Notes under the pieces: model-generated
Databases searched by the model: none
Told to the model about the DNA's origin: nothing
Seen by the model: only the letters and a program-made list of their open reading frames with translations
Program-made: the position numbers and the translations under genes
Shown here: piece by piece, positions 5,504 to 6,412 of the stretch
How the letters are laid out: each line of letters starts with the position of its first letter
Position numbering within the stretch: the first letter of the stretch is position 1
DNA from: an uncultured Collinsella sp.
GTDB taxonomy: Bacteria; Actinomycetota; Coriobacteriia; Coriobacteriales; Coriobacteriaceae
Length of the DNA: 6,412 bases
Direction: 5' to 3'
Assembly: GCA_958370325.1 (NCBI GenBank)
Contig: CATXJW010000069.1
Span: 1-6,412, forward strand

Positions 5504-6412
5504 CTACAGGCCCTCCTCGGCGTTGTTCGCCATCTCGTCGTCGAACGCATCGGGGTCGATGTTAATTATGAAGTCGTCAGGCATCTCTTTGGCCTTCTCG
5601 GCAGCGGCTGGGTCGAGCTTGCAGGACTCAGGCACCCTATCCGACCATGGCAGGAACGAGTCCACAACCTCATCGGTGAGCTCGCCGGCGTTGGGCATCT
5701 CGGTCAGCAGCCACTCGACGTAAAGCCTGGGATTGAGCCCGTTGGCCTTGGCCGTGGTGGTGACGCTGTATATCGCCGCAGACGCCCGCGCGCCGCGTGG
5801 CGCATCGCTGAAGAGCCAGTTCTTGCGCCCTACGACGAAGATTCGCTGGGCCTGCTCGGCGACGTTGTTCGAGAGCTCCAGGTGCCCGTCTTCGAGCACG
5901 TTCATGACGTAGGGCCAGAACTCCACGGCGTACTGCAGCGCACGGTGCAGCGCCAGCTTCGGCGAGGCTAGGGGAAGCTGGCCCGCGCCCATCCCCCCGA
6001 AGTCCTCCATGAGCGGGCGGAGCTCCGCGTCGCGGGCGGCCTTCCTGGCACCCGGCTCCATGTCGTCGAACTTGGAGTCGACCTTGAAACATGGCGTCGA
6101 TCCTGCGCCTTGCCTCGAGCGCAACGCTGGCCGCAGACGCCGCCTTGGCGCCGCCGCCGGCGATCTTCACGATTTGGGCGAAGTAGCGGCGCACGTGGAC
6201 GAGGCACGCCGTGTTGGCGATGTTGGGGTTGCCGAGATTGAAGTAGGGTTTGTAGCCGTCGGTGGTAAGCGTGCCGGACCAGCCCGCAAGAAACTCCTGG
6301 GCAACGCCCTTCCTGCGGGTCTCGTGGTATTCGAATACATACACGGGCACGTCGCAGCGCGCCGAGCAGAACAGACACATCCTCGATTTCTTCTTCGCCT
6401 CGCGGTTCGGCT
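5504..6412 (-). pseudogene. IS66-family transposase, frameshifted, 5' end outside
   Basis: This is the DDE transposase of the IS66 family. The frame enters from the right edge (6410) and encodes the mid catalytic domain: VYVFEYHETRRKGVAQEFL, then TTDGYKPYF with the second catalytic Asp, then LVHVRRYFA. It breaks after MF at 6092-6087. Skipping the C at 6086 restores KVDSKFDDMEPGARKAARDA and the rest to the stop at 5504. This part carries LELSNNVAEQ with the probable catalytic Glu, VVGRKNWLFSDAPRGARASA, and the C-terminal IS66 segment IYSVTTTAKANGLNPRLYVE. The tail is acidic (LPWSDRVPESCK, then DPDAFDDE). About 301 residues are visible. The first catalytic Asp and the N-terminal zinc-finger region would lie beyond 6412. 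One extra base at 6086 makes it a pseudogene unless it is a sequencing error. Confidence 0.9.

Larger units (their letters stand above)
5388..6412 (-). mobile_element. IS66-family insertion sequence, 3' part
   Basis: The element starts at the GTAAGCG tip at 5388 and runs off the right edge. It contains a terminal repeat (5388-5409), a long hairpin (5414-5466), a short non-coding stretch to 5503 in which I see nothing more, and the minus-strand transposase. IS66 elements normally also carry one or two small genes (tnpA, tnpB) upstream of the transposase; these would lie past 6412. Eight bases outside the tip (5380-5387) do not match those outside the orphan end at 4004, so the two are not ends of one simple insertion. 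Confidence 0.85.

Noticed and set aside
5498..5971. Plus-strand frame inside the IS66 element
   Set aside because: It is antisense to clear transposase sequence and has no independent protein features.

Overview
The window looks like a chromosomal segment of a GC-rich Actinomycetota gut bacterium. Bifidobacterium is my first guess and a Coriobacteriia genus such as Collinsella is an alternative. This rests on the GC-rich, GC3-rich host-like gene at the left edge, an actinobacterial flavour of IS66 transposase, and the DUF1846 protein. The species call is an inference, not proven.

Layout. Positions 1-1347 (minus strand) hold most of an intact DUF1846 protein whose 3' end lies beyond the left edge. 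It has its own TATAAT promoter, and immediately upstream a perfect 13-bp hairpin with a T-tract that would terminate leftward transcripts. Positions 1447-1593 hold a possible 26-codon N-terminal remnant of a plus-strand host gene. Positions 1594-3982 (minus strand, visibly more AT-rich than the left-edge gene) are a toxin/immunity cassette. In transcription order it consists of the C-terminal remnant of a probable HerA-type ATPase, a polymorphic toxin with a C-terminal EssD/EsaD-like DNA/RNA non-specific endonuclease domain, and an intact YezG/EsaG (DUF600) immunity protein. The toxin gene carries a one-base frameshift inside the nuclease domain.

Positions 3983-5409 are a major facilitator (MFS) transporter gene. 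It is interrupted by one in-frame TGA and bracketed by two 22-bp, 21/22 identical inverted repeats that begin GTAAGCG, as IS66-family ends do. Both tips point at the transporter. From 5388 to the right edge runs an IS66-family element with its transposase on the minus strand, frameshifted once and open past the window end. A long imperfect hairpin lies just inside the IS end.

Interpretation. The toxin and immunity genes pair as in EsaD/EsaG of type VII secretion: a cytoplasmic antitoxin neutralises the nuclease until export. Nearly everything in this accessory block except the immunity gene is broken: ATPase 5'-truncated at an IS66 end, toxin frameshifted, transporter with a nonsense codon, transposase frameshifted. 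The simplest reading is a decaying, IS-shuffled interbacterial-competition island that retains a working immunity gene. Sequencing error at any one of the point lesions cannot be excluded from the sequence alone.
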